64,000 nucleotides of DNA. It comes from Bacteroidales bacterium. GTDB taxonomy: Bacteria > Bacteroidota > Bacteroidia > Bacteroidales > UBA932. This document shows positions 16,692-24,821 of this stretch, piece by piece. The first letter of the stretch is position 1. Every line of letters begins with the position of its first letter. Under the pieces are notes generated by a model. That model saw only the letters and a list, made by a program, of their open reading frames with translations. It was not told the DNA's origin and made no database searches. The position numbers and the translations under genes were made by a program. The stretch covers positions 1 through 64,000 of the forward strand of contig SFNZ01000002.1 of assembly GCA_004552615.1 (NCBI GenBank), written 5' to 3'.

Positions 16692-16761
16692 TGCGGTTTC
16701 ACCACACGACGGCCGTTTTTGCCAAAATTATGACAGATATTACCAAAAAGGCAGGGAAATA

Positions 16762-16793
16762 TTTGGCAGTGGAGAGGATAAGACTTATTTTTG
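16762..16793 (+). promoter_or_regulatory. Putative fabG promoter
   Basis: TTTG (16762-16765), a 20-base spacer and TATTTTTG (16786-16793) give a full match to the Bacteroidota consensus. The start codon is 84 bases further on. Confidence 0.65.
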
Positions 16794-16877
16794 CCAAGTG
16801 ATAAGGGAAGATTTCGCGACCTTTATACCAATTTTAGCGCCAACTGGAAAATAAAAACACATAAACTTAATTAGAAA

Positions 16878-17624
16878 ATGGGACTTTTAAATGGTAAAGT
16901 GGCTCTCATTACAGGAGCTGCAAGAGGAATCGGAAAAGCCATTGCCCTCAGATATGCAGCCGAGGGAGCTGACGTGGCTTTCACCGATCTCGTCATCAAC
17001 GAAGCTGCTGAGCAGACAATCAAGGAACTCGAGGCTTTCGGCCACAAAGTGAAGGGATACGCTTCAAACGCCGCTGATTTCGCCCAGACCCAGGAGGTCG
17101 TGGACCAGGTCATGGCAGATTTCGGTCACATTGACATTCTCGTGAACAACGCTGGCATCACCAAGGACGGACTCATGCTCAGGATGAGCGAGGCCCAGTG
17201 GGATGCCGTCATCAACGTCAACCTCAAGTCAGCCTTCAACTTCATCCACGCAGTAGTGCCTGTGATGGCAAGGCAGAGAGCCGGCAGCATCATCAACATG
17301 TCTTCAGTGGTAGGTGTTTCCGGAAATGCGGGCCAGTGCAACTACTCGGCTTCCAAGGCCGGCCTCATCGGCCTGGCAAAGTCAATCGCCAAGGAAATGG
17401 GTCCTCGCGGAATCCGTGCCAACTGCATTGCTCCGGGATTCATCATTTCCGACATGACCAAGGCTCTTCCTGACGAGGTCCGCGAGCAGTGGATGAAGAC
17501 CATCCCTCTCCGTCGCGGCGGTACACCTGAGGATGTGGCCAATGTCGCCCTCTTCCTCGGAAGCGAGCTTTCATCCTATGTCAGCGGACAGGTAATCCAC
17601 GTCTGCGGCGCGATGAACTGCTAG
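16878..17624 (+). CDS. fabG: 3-oxoacyl-[acyl-carrier-protein] reductase
   Basis: 248 residues, a classical short-chain dehydrogenase. The NADPH-binding motif TGAARGIG is at residues 12-19, NNAG near 90, and the catalytic Tyr-Lys pair is in YSASK near 156-160, with Ser about 13 residues earlier. The sequence GQCNYSASKAGLIGLAKSIA is characteristic of FabG, which reduces beta-ketoacyl-ACP in fatty acid elongation. The gene is alone, with its own promoter, and converges on rodA with 8 bases between stops. Other SDR substrates cannot be fully excluded. Confidence 0.92.
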   Translation: MGLLNGKVALITGAARGIGKAIALRYAAEGADVAFTDLVINEAAEQTIKELEAFGHKVKGYASNAADFAQTQEVVDQVMADFGHIDILVNNAGITKDGLMLRMSEAQWDAVINVNLKSAFNFIHAVVPVMARQRAGSIINMSSVVGVSGNAGQCNYSASKAGLIGLAKSIAKEMGPRGIRANCIAPGFIISDMTKALPDEVREQWMKTIPLRRGGTPEDVANVALFLGSELSSYVSGQVIHVCGAMNC

Positions 17625-17632
17625 TCAATCCG

Positions 17633-19156
17633 TTAGAAATACTTCTTCTCCTGGTGGTCGAGGCTGATGAAAATCGCCAGCATTATGGTGAATGCCCACA
17701 GCGACGAACCTCCGTAGCTCATGAAAGGGAGAGGAATTCCGATTACCGGCATGATCCCTATGGTCATGCCGATATTTATGAACAGATGCATGAACAGGCA
17801 GCTTGCGAGGCAATAGCCGTAGATTCTGGTGAATGTCTCCCTGCTGTGTTCGGCATCTTTCATTATCTGCCATATCAGCATCACATACAGGGCGATGACG
17901 GTTGCACATCCGAGAAATCCCCATTCCTCCCCGACGGTGCAGAAAATGAAATCCGTGCTCTGCTCCGGGACGAATCCGTAGGTGGTCTGGGTGCCGTTGA
18001 GGTATCCCTTCCCGGTGAGACCCCCTGAGCCGATGGCTATCATCGACTGGTTCACGTTGTAGCCCACTCCGGACGGGTCCTCCTTCATCCCGAGAAGCAC
18101 CTCGATCCTCTTTCTCTGATGGTCCTGCAGCACATTGTAGAAGATGAAATCCACGGAGAAGACCATAGCTATGCCCACGATGAAGGACAATACCGATATC
18201 TGGGCGAATCTGTCCCTGTATTTCGTTGCAAACCAGAGCACTACCGGGATAGCTGCCCCGGCGGCGCCCAGCAATATATAGAGCGGTTTCACCTTCATCA
18301 GGAAACTCCATCCGGAATTCTCTGCCGCGGCGACGATTTCCGGCTCGGCCTCTCCAGACGCCACGATTTCAGCCCCCGGGACGAGGGTGTTCCGGAGATA
18401 TTCCCAAATGGCTGGAAGAAAAGCGAAAAATGCAATCCCGACTCCTATCCCGAGAATCCATTTCCATGCGTTCTTGTGGTTCATCGCATTGCAGAGCAGG
18501 ATAATTCCGAGAAGCACCATTATCGCAGTGTAAGGGGAGGATGTCATCGTCAGGATGAATACCAATATTGCAATGCCTATCATGGTGATAAGCCATCCGG
18601 AAAGCCCCTCGCGGTACAGGACGAAGATGAATCCGACATACACTAATGCCGAACCGGTCTCGCTCTCGGCCAGGATTATGAGCATTGGAAGGGCGATCAC
18701 GAGCGCCACGGACAGGAAATTCCCCGGTTTCGTAATCTTGAATCCCGGCCTGCTCATCACGAATGCTATCAGCAGGGACGTCGTTATCTTGGAAATCTCG
18801 GCAGGCTGGAACCTCACGGGCCCGAAGGCGAACCAGGATCTGGATCCCTTGACCTCCACCCCGAGGAAAATGACGGCTACCAACAGGAACAGCACCACCG
18901 TGTACAGGAGCCCTGCCCCGCTGTCCCACAGGTTCGGGCTGATGAGGAAAATGATGATGCCGCCCAGCCCGAATGCCGTGAGCATCCAGATGAACTGCCT
19001 CCCGCTGTTGGCCGAGAAGTCGAATATGCTGTTCACGTCGGCACCGTGGACGGATGCATAGATGTTCACCCATCCGGTGAATACCAGAAGCAGGTAAATG
19101 ATGACCAGCTTCCAGTCGTATGCCTGACCGATTGTTCTTCCGCTGTACCCGTCCAT
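17633..19156 (-). CDS. rodA: Rod shape-determining SEDS glycosyltransferase RodA
   Basis: 507 residues with about 10-12 membrane segments. The SEDS signature is clear near the C-terminus (GFVPEQSTDFIFCTVGEEWG, then LPFMSYGGSSL). RodA polymerises lipid II glycan strands in the elongasome together with PBP2. The protein is longer than Proteobacterial RodA because of an extra-membrane insertion around residues 220-300 (acidic SGEAEPEIVAAAENSG), as in relatives. Last gene of the mreB-mreC-mreD-mrdA-rodA operon, starting 3 bases after the PBP2 stop. Confidence 0.96.
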   Translation of the reverse strand: MDGYSGRTIGQAYDWKLVIIYLLLVFTGWVNIYASVHGADVNSIFDFSANSGRQFIWMLTAFGLGGIIIFLISPNLWDSGAGLLYTVVLFLLVAVIFLGVEVKGSRSWFAFGPVRFQPAEISKITTSLLIAFVMSRPGFKITKPGNFLSVALVIALPMLIILAESETGSALVYVGFIFVLYREGLSGWLITMIGIAILVFILTMTSSPYTAIMVLLGIILLCNAMNHKNAWKWILGIGVGIAFFAFLPAIWEYLRNTLVPGAEIVASGEAEPEIVAAAENSGWSFLMKVKPLYILLGAAGAAIPVVLWFATKYRDRFAQISVLSFIVGIAMVFSVDFIFYNVLQDHQRKRIEVLLGMKEDPSGVGYNVNQSMIAIGSGGLTGKGYLNGTQTTYGFVPEQSTDFIFCTVGEEWGFLGCATVIALYVMLIWQIMKDAEHSRETFTRIYGYCLASCLFMHLFINIGMTIGIMPVIGIPLPFMSYGGSSLWAFTIMLAIFISLDHQEKKYF

Positions 19157-19159
19157 ATA

Positions 19160-21001
19160 TCAATAAGTTTTGACTTTAGACATCAGGTCCCCGTCCAGGA
19201 TTCTCTCCTCCAGCGGCTTGCGTTTTTCGTCGATGTAGCCGTTGAGATACTTCTCCACGAGCAGGGATGCTATAGGTGCCGACCAGGTGGCTCCGAAGCC
19301 GGCGTTCTCCACATAGGCAGCCACGGCTATCTTCGGATTGTCCATTGGGGCGAAGCAGATGAACACTGAATTGTCCGCACCGCGTGGATTCTGTGCCGTA
19401 CCTGTCTTGCCGCAGATGTCGAGTCCATCCACGGCTGCCACACTCGCGGTACCTCCCGAGCCGTACCCGCTGTTCACGGCCTTCCACATGCCCTTGATCA
19501 CTTTCTTGAAATTGGTGGTGTCCACCATCGTGTACTGCCGTTCCCTGAACTTGTCATCTATCTTGAGAGAATCGGAATCCTTGATGATATGTGGTATGTA
19601 ATAATATCCCCTGTTCGCTACGGTAGCGCACATATTGGCAATCTGGAGCGGAGTCACGCCGATCTCTCCCTGCCCGATGGAAATGGAGATGACGGTGGTG
19701 AATTTCCATCCGCCCTTGCCATAGACTTTGTTGTAATACTCCGATGTCGGGATGGTCCCTCCGAGCTCTGCAGGGAAATCGCTCCCGAGCTTGTGCCCGA
19801 ACCCGAAGCTTTCCACATATTCGTGCCACTTGTCTAGTGCCTCGGCCTCCCCGCTGTATTTCTTGTTCTCGAGGATATTGCGCATCACGTAGCAGAAATA
19901 CCCGTTGCACGACATCATTATGGCCTCCTCTAGCGCAAGAGGCGAGCTGTGGGCATGGCATCCCAGTTTGTGGCTTCCGAAATAATAGCCCTTGTTGCAC
20001 GGGTAAGTGTATTCCGGCTTCAGCACTCCCTCCTCGAGCCCTATGAGCCCGTTCACCAGCTTGAACACGGATCCCGGAGGATAAGGCGCCTGGACCGCCC
20101 TGTTGAACATCGGCTTGTGCGGGTCGCTGACGATTTCGCTGTAATGCTTTCCGATGTCGGACAGCATCTCCACGTCGATTCCCGGACTCGACACCATCGT
20201 CAGGATCTCTCCCGTGGAAGGTTCAATGGCCACGAGACTGCCCACCTTGTTCTGCATGAGCTGCTGGCCGTATTGCTGCAGGTCGGCGTCGATGGTGGTG
20301 ACAATGTCTTTCCCCGGCACCGCCTCCTTGTCCATCTCACCGTCCTTGTATCGGGTCTCTATCTGGTTGTGGGAATTGCGCAGATATACGTGATAGCCTT
20401 TCTCGCCCCTCAGCTCCTTCTCCCTTGCTGCCTCTATGCCCGTTTTTCCGGCATAGTCCCCGGAACGGTATTCCCCGGGATGCTTCTTGATATAGGCCTG
20501 GTCCACCTCCGACACATATCCGAGAAGATTCCCTCCGGCATTCACCGGATAGTCCCTGATACTTCTGACCTGCCCCTTGAATCCCGGGAACTTGTACTGA
20601 ACTTCGGCGAACTTCATATATGTCTCGGCCGGCAACTGCTTGAGCATCACCATGGACTGATACCCGATACGCCTCCTGTTCATGCGGTATTCCGCCATCC
20701 TGCCCCTGATGAAATCAGGCTCCACCCCGAGCACTTCCGCGAGAAGCAGGGTGTCGAACTTCTCCACCTCCTTCGGCGTCACTAGGATGTCGTAGGCCAC
20801 TTTGTTGCCGACGATGATCTTGCCGTTGCGGTCATAGATGACGCCCCTCGTAGGGTAGATGATGTCATAGACCATCGAATTGTTGGAAGCGTCGATCTTG
20901 TAGCTGTTGTCGATTATCTGGATATAGAACAGTTTGGATAGCAGGATTCCTGCCATCACACAGAGCCCGATGCGTAGTTTATTGTCCCGTGAGAGATTCA
21001 T
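19160..21001 (-). CDS. mrdA: Penicillin-binding protein 2
   Basis: 613 residues. One N-terminal membrane helix (about 10-30), a pedestal domain and a transpeptidase domain with the SxxK site in YPPGSVFKL, the SxN motif in MMSCNGYF and KTG in CGKTGTAQNP. PBP2 cross-links peptidoglycan made by RodA during cell elongation. It lies between mreD (3-base gap) and rodA (3-base gap) on the minus strand, the usual shape operon, and is the likely target of mecillinam-type beta-lactams. Confidence 0.97.
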   Translation of the reverse strand: MNLSRDNKLRIGLCVMAGILLSKLFYIQIIDNSYKIDASNNSMVYDIIYPTRGVIYDRNGKIIVGNKVAYDILVTPKEVEKFDTLLLAEVLGVEPDFIRGRMAEYRMNRRRIGYQSMVMLKQLPAETYMKFAEVQYKFPGFKGQVRSIRDYPVNAGGNLLGYVSEVDQAYIKKHPGEYRSGDYAGKTGIEAAREKELRGEKGYHVYLRNSHNQIETRYKDGEMDKEAVPGKDIVTTIDADLQQYGQQLMQNKVGSLVAIEPSTGEILTMVSSPGIDVEMLSDIGKHYSEIVSDPHKPMFNRAVQAPYPPGSVFKLVNGLIGLEEGVLKPEYTYPCNKGYYFGSHKLGCHAHSSPLALEEAIMMSCNGYFCYVMRNILENKKYSGEAEALDKWHEYVESFGFGHKLGSDFPAELGGTIPTSEYYNKVYGKGGWKFTTVISISIGQGEIGVTPLQIANMCATVANRGYYYIPHIIKDSDSLKIDDKFRERQYTMVDTTNFKKVIKGMWKAVNSGYGSGGTASVAAVDGLDICGKTGTAQNPRGADNSVFICFAPMDNPKIAVAAYVENAGFGATWSAPIASLLVEKYLNGYIDEKRKPLEERILDGDLMSKVKTY

Positions 21002-21004
21002 GGC

Positions 21005-21514
21005 TTATTTCCTCTCGTTTGGATCCATCATGTGGGCGACGACGAGAGAGAGGCCAACTCCGGCCACAAGGGAAGCGGCGAATCTTATCAGGTTGAATAC
21101 CAACGGTCTGGCAGGACCTCCGTCGGCCCAGATATAAACAATGAGGAAAATTCCCTGCACGATCAGCAGGGCGAATGTCACCTTGCCTATGCCGTGTTTC
21201 CTCATGGAAATGTCCTCTCCCAGAAGAATCAGTTCCTTGCCGAACACGCTGTCGCAGATGAATCTCTTGCAGGCGGCCACCGGCACGAGCGCTGCCGCAT
21301 TAAGCCCTATCAGCCCTTCTGCGAGGAAATCTGTACCGAGCCCCGTTGCGAATGCAATCAGCATGGTCCCCGCTGCTCCGATCTTCGTCGGCAGGCACAA
21401 TATTGCGACCGGGAGGATACTGAGCGAGATGTAGGCGCTGATATGGAAATAATTGCATATCAGCAACTGAGCGCAAAGCGTCAGGAAAAACATTATGAAA
21501 TAATTCTGCTTCAT
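21005..21514 (-). CDS. mreD: Rod shape-determining protein MreD
   Basis: 169 residues with about five hydrophobic segments, the expected size and profile of MreD, a membrane component of the elongasome. Sequence conservation is low in this family, so the call leans on location between mreC (4-base ATGA overlap) and mrdA. The motif FLAEGLIGLNAAALVPVAA in the middle is typical of Bacteroidota MreD. Confidence 0.88.
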   Translation of the reverse strand: MKQNYFIMFFLTLCAQLLICNYFHISAYISLSILPVAILCLPTKIGAAGTMLIAFATGLGTDFLAEGLIGLNAAALVPVAACKRFICDSVFGKELILLGEDISMRKHGIGKVTFALLIVQGIFLIVYIWADGGPARPLVFNLIRFAASLVAGVGLSLVVAHMMDPNERK

Positions 21515-22347
21515 CTTCCTCCTTGTCCGTCATCTCCTGCAAGTTCGTTGATCTCACGTATGTCCCTGTTTTTCACGAGAGTGACATATCTGAGTGCGGT
21601 GAAGTCCTGGAAAAGAGAGACCTCAACCTCGTATGTGGCTCCGTTCACGATTTTCGACTCCCCGACGGTGCCGAGCGGGATGTCTGCCGGGAAGATCGAA
21701 GAGAATCCGCTGGTATAGACGGTGTCTCCCTGGGAGAACCGGTACTGCAGTGGAATCTCCTTCAGCAGGGCGCCCCGGGACCCTTCCCCGTCCCATTGCA
21801 TTGGCCCGGCCGCTCCCGAATTGCCTATGCGGGCGCTGATGCTTATCTCGCTGTTGAGGAACGAGATTGCGTAGGAATAATGCCTGCTCACCGCATCCAC
21901 AATGCCGATTACTCCGGTGGATGTGACGATTCCAGTCTGCGGAGTCACTCCGTTCACGGAGCCCTTATTGATTATCAGGTAATTGTGCTGTTTGTTGATG
22001 CTGTTTTTCCGTATTTCCGCAGGCATGAACTCGAAGCGTGCGTCGCCATTGTCGTACATTGCTTCCGCAGCATCCTGCTCGCGGGCCCGGGTCGAAAGCG
22101 CATTGACCCTGTAGGTGAGTCTCAGCACCTCTTCAGACAGCCTTTCGTTTTCTTTCTTCAGCGAGGTATAGTAGCGGACCGATTCCGTAGCTCCCCAGAC
22201 CGTGCCCATGAACCCGTGTGCGGCCCTGCTTATGAAGAAATCCTGCAGCGGGCCGTTGTCCCTCAACATATCAAGTGCGGCAATCTCCAATATGATGAAG
22301 ACTGCCGTATTGATTATAGTTCCGGTTATGGTTCTTCTGCGGGGCAT
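21511..22347 (-). CDS. mreC: Rod shape-determining protein MreC
   Basis: 278 residues. One N-terminal membrane helix (about 11-28), a short coiled coil (residues 65-95, YYTSLKKENERLSEEVLRL) and a beta-barrel periplasmic domain with the conserved NKGSVNGVTPQTGIV block near 128-142. MreC scaffolds the elongasome in the periplasm and activates PBP2. It starts 1 base after the mreB stop and overlaps mreD by 4 bases. Confidence 0.95.
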   Translation of the reverse strand: MPRRRTITGTIINTAVFIILEIAALDMLRDNGPLQDFFISRAAHGFMGTVWGATESVRYYTSLKKENERLSEEVLRLTYRVNALSTRAREQDAAEAMYDNGDARFEFMPAEIRKNSINKQHNYLIINKGSVNGVTPQTGIVTSTGVIGIVDAVSRHYSYAISFLNSEISISARIGNSGAAGPMQWDGEGSRGALLKEIPLQYRFSQGDTVYTSGFSSIFPADIPLGTVGESKIVNGATYEVEVSLFQDFTALRYVTLVKNRDIREINELAGDDGQGGR

Positions 22348-22348
22348 G

Positions 22349-23371
22349 CTATCTCTTCAGGAAGGAGCAGTTCTCCGCATTCTTCAATGCGATGCAAGTT
22401 CCGCGTGCCACTGCGTGGAGAGGGTCCTCTGCCACGTGGAAAGGAATGTTTACCTTTTCCGTGAGCCTGATATCGAGGCCCCTGAGCAGTGCTCCGCCTC
22501 CTGAGAGGAAGATACCGTTCTCCACAATGTCGGAATAAAGCTCCGGAGGAGTCTGCTCGAGCACGTGGAGGATGGATGATTCTATCCTTGTGATGGACTT
22601 GTCGAGGCAATGTGCCATTTCCTGATATGTAATCGTGGCCTCAACAGGGTGCGCGGTCATCAGGTTGGCTCCCTTCACGATGTATGGCTCAGGCCCGTCC
22701 ACGAGGTCCGGAATCACCGCTCCCACGGCTATCTTGATCTTCTCGGCCGTGATCTCGCCCACCTTGATATTGTGCTGCTGCCTGAGGTATGTCTGGATAT
22801 CGCTCGTGAACACGTCCCCGGCAGTCCTGATGCTGTCCTGGATGACGATTCCGCCGAGGGAGATGACAGCGATTTCAGTGGTTCCTCCACCGATGTCCAC
22901 CACCATGTTGCCCTTCGGGGCCTCCACCTCGAGACCGATTCCGAGAGCTGCCGCCATTGGCTCGGAAATGAGATACACATCCCTTCCGCCTGCATGTTCG
23001 GAAGAGTCCCTGACGGCCCTTATTTCTACCTCGGTACTTCCGGACGGAATGCCCACCACGAGCTTGAGGCTCGGGGAGAAGAATGTCCTTTTCTTGCTGT
23101 TGACCTGCTTGATGAATCCGCGGATCATCATCTCGGCTGCATTGAAGTCAGCTATGACCCCGTCTTTCAACGGGCGGATCGTCTTGATCCCGGGATGCTC
23201 GTGCTCGTGCATCAGTTTGGCCTTGTGCCCGAGTGCGATGCATTTCCCCGTATTGCTCTCGACAGCTACGATGCTCGGCTCGTCCAGCACTATCTGGTCA
23301 TTCTGGAAAATGACGGTGTTGGCGGTCCCGAGATCCATCGCAAGCTCTTGAGTCAGGAATGAAAATGCCAT
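22349..23371 (-). CDS. mreB: Rod shape-determining actin homologue MreB
   Basis: 340 residues, the usual length. Actin-fold nucleotide motifs are present: DLGTANTVIF at residues 13-22, VVDIGGGTTEIAVISLGGI near 162-180, and LSGGGALLRGLD near the end. MreB forms membrane-attached filaments that guide lateral wall synthesis. It is the first gene of the five-gene shape operon and diverges from ispD. Presence of the whole set suggests a rod-shaped or elongated cell. Confidence 0.97.
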   Translation of the reverse strand: MAFSFLTQELAMDLGTANTVIFQNDQIVLDEPSIVAVESNTGKCIALGHKAKLMHEHEHPGIKTIRPLKDGVIADFNAAEMMIRGFIKQVNSKKRTFFSPSLKLVVGIPSGSTEVEIRAVRDSSEHAGGRDVYLISEPMAAALGIGLEVEAPKGNMVVDIGGGTTEIAVISLGGIVIQDSIRTAGDVFTSDIQTYLRQQHNIKVGEITAEKIKIAVGAVIPDLVDGPEPYIVKGANLMTAHPVEATITYQEMAHCLDKSITRIESSILHVLEQTPPELYSDIVENGIFLSGGGALLRGLDIRLTEKVNIPFHVAEDPLHAVARGTCIALKNAENCSFLKR

Positions 23372-23430
23372 ATCAAATGTTCAATTTTTCAGTTATTCAC
23401 ATAATTTCCGTAAAAGTACGAAAAAAAACT

Positions 23431-23438
23431 TAAATTTG
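23431..23438 (+). promoter_or_regulatory. Putative -7 box of ispD
   Basis: TAAATTTG matches TAnnTTTG 19 bases before the ispD start. The -33 region is an A-rich run and not clear. Confidence 0.5.
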
Positions 23439-23457
23439 CTCGGTTATGTGAATCAAT

Positions 23458-24192
23458 ATGAACAGAAAATCTTTTCTCGTAGTGATGGCCGCGGGACACG
23501 GTACCAGGATGGGTGCCGGGATGCCCAAGCAGTTCCTTTCATTGTCCGGAGTGGCCATCCTGCAGCGCACCATACAGAAGTTCATCGATGCGGTACCTGA
23601 TATACAGGTAGTTACGGTCCTTCCTCCGGACGGGGAATACGTGGACTGGTGGAAAAATTACTGTCTAGTGAAGAACTTCTCATGTCCCCAGGCGATGGTA
23701 TCTGGAGGGATCACCCGTTTCCATTCCGTCAAGGCGGCTTTGGACAGGATTCCGGACGGGGCTGTCGTCGCCATTCATGACGGGGTCAGGCCGATGGTTA
23801 CGGAGGACCTGATAAGGTCAATGTTCTCGCGTTTTTCCGAAGATGAGACATGCAGGGCGCTGATACCTGTCGTCCCCATGGTGGACACAGTCAAGATGCT
23901 GCACAAGGAAAAGGATACTTCAGGAAATACCATTTTGGTCCGTGCCGATGCTACGGAGCCGGACAGGTCAGTCCTGTACGGCGCCCAGACTCCTCAGATG
24001 TTCCGTTCGGAAGACATCAGGGCCGCATACAGGCAGCCGTTCGACCTTTCGTTCACGGATGACGCCTCAGTGGCCTCCGCATACGAAATACCTCTCGCGT
24101 TCTGTGAAGGCGAGAGGCTCAATTTCAAAATCACCACCCCGGAGGACCTTGTTCTTGCCGAGGCCGTCCTGAAAATCAGGGGAGAACGCTGA
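23458..24192 (+). CDS. ispD: 2-C-methyl-D-erythritol 4-phosphate cytidylyltransferase
   Basis: 244 residues. The N-terminal CTP-binding loop VMAAGHGTRMGAGMPKQF (residues 9-26), HDGVRPMVT near 107-115 and FTDDASV near 199 are hallmarks of IspD, the third enzyme of the non-mevalonate isoprenoid pathway, which joins CTP and MEP. The start ATG fits the family start (an Arg/Lys-containing strand before MAAG). It converges on the Lrp-type regulator with 8 bases between stops and shares no operon. Confidence 0.95.
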   Translation: MNRKSFLVVMAAGHGTRMGAGMPKQFLSLSGVAILQRTIQKFIDAVPDIQVVTVLPPDGEYVDWWKNYCLVKNFSCPQAMVSGGITRFHSVKAALDRIPDGAVVAIHDGVRPMVTEDLIRSMFSRFSEDETCRALIPVVPMVDTVKMLHKEKDTSGNTILVRADATEPDRSVLYGAQTPQMFRSEDIRAAYRQPFDLSFTDDASVASAYEIPLAFCEGERLNFKITTPEDLVLAEAVLKIRGER

Positions 24193-24200
24193 CAGGGTTC

Positions 24201-24707
24201 TTAGTCCATTTCCTTTGTGATTCCGGAGAAACTGGTATTGTGGTAGTCCTTGACCCATACCTGACGGTCAATGGCCTCGTCGAGGGCAATCATCGTCTCG
24301 GTGGCCAGAATATATGGAATCTTCTGGATGGTGTTCAGCAGGACTTCCATAAGATGGTCATTGTCAAAGCAATATATTTTCACCAACATGGCATATTTGC
24401 CAGTGACGAAATGACATTCCACCACTTCAGGAATTTTTCTGAGGTGACTTACCACTTCATTGTACTTGTCAGCTTCCGACAGGGAAATGCTGATGAAGGC
24501 GCAGATGTTCAGGCCAAGAGCCTGCGGTTTCACTAAAAGCCTCGATCCGGTGATTACTCCGGCAGCCTCGAGCCTTTTCACTCTCTGGTGGATGGCAGCG
24601 CCCGATACGCCGCATTCGCGTGCGATTTCCAGAAACGGCATCCTTGCATTCTTCACAAGGAATGACAAAATCTTCTGATCCGTCTGGTCAATGTGATACT
24701 TGCTCAT
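24201..24707 (-). CDS. Lrp/AsnC-family transcriptional regulator
   Basis: 168 residues from the ATG at 24707. The upstream in-frame start at 24746 would overlap the -7 box and is rejected. An N-terminal winged helix-turn-helix (DQTDQKILSFLVKNARMPF, then GVSGAAIHQRVKRLEAAGVI) is followed by an AsnC/RAM ligand-binding domain (residues 65-150, KIPEVVECHFVTGKYAML). Such proteins sense amino acids and form octamers. The target is unknown. The nearest metabolic genes do not belong to amino-acid pathways, so it may act at distant genes. Confidence 0.93.
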   Translation of the reverse strand: MSKYHIDQTDQKILSFLVKNARMPFLEIARECGVSGAAIHQRVKRLEAAGVITGSRLLVKPQALGLNICAFISISLSEADKYNEVVSHLRKIPEVVECHFVTGKYAMLVKIYCFDNDHLMEVLLNTIQKIPYILATETMIALDEAIDRQVWVKDYHNTSFSGITKEMD

Positions 24708-24733
24708 AGCGTCCATTCTTTGTTTACCAAATG

Positions 24734-24741
24734 CAAAAATA
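24734..24741 (-). promoter_or_regulatory. Putative -7 box of the Lrp-type gene
   Basis: TATTTTTG on the minus strand, 26 bases before the chosen start. It decides against the longer open frame. Confidence 0.5.
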
Positions 24742-24821
24742 AGCAATATTTCATAAAAATGTCACATTTCGGCCGCGGAAAGTAATTTTTTTTAAGCAAA
24801 AGGCCTTCTAAAACGTCGAAT

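Noticed and set aside
24708..24746. Longer start for the Lrp-type regulator (13 extra residues)
   Set aside because: The extra codons contain the TATTTTTG -7 box, and the family starts at MSKYHID.
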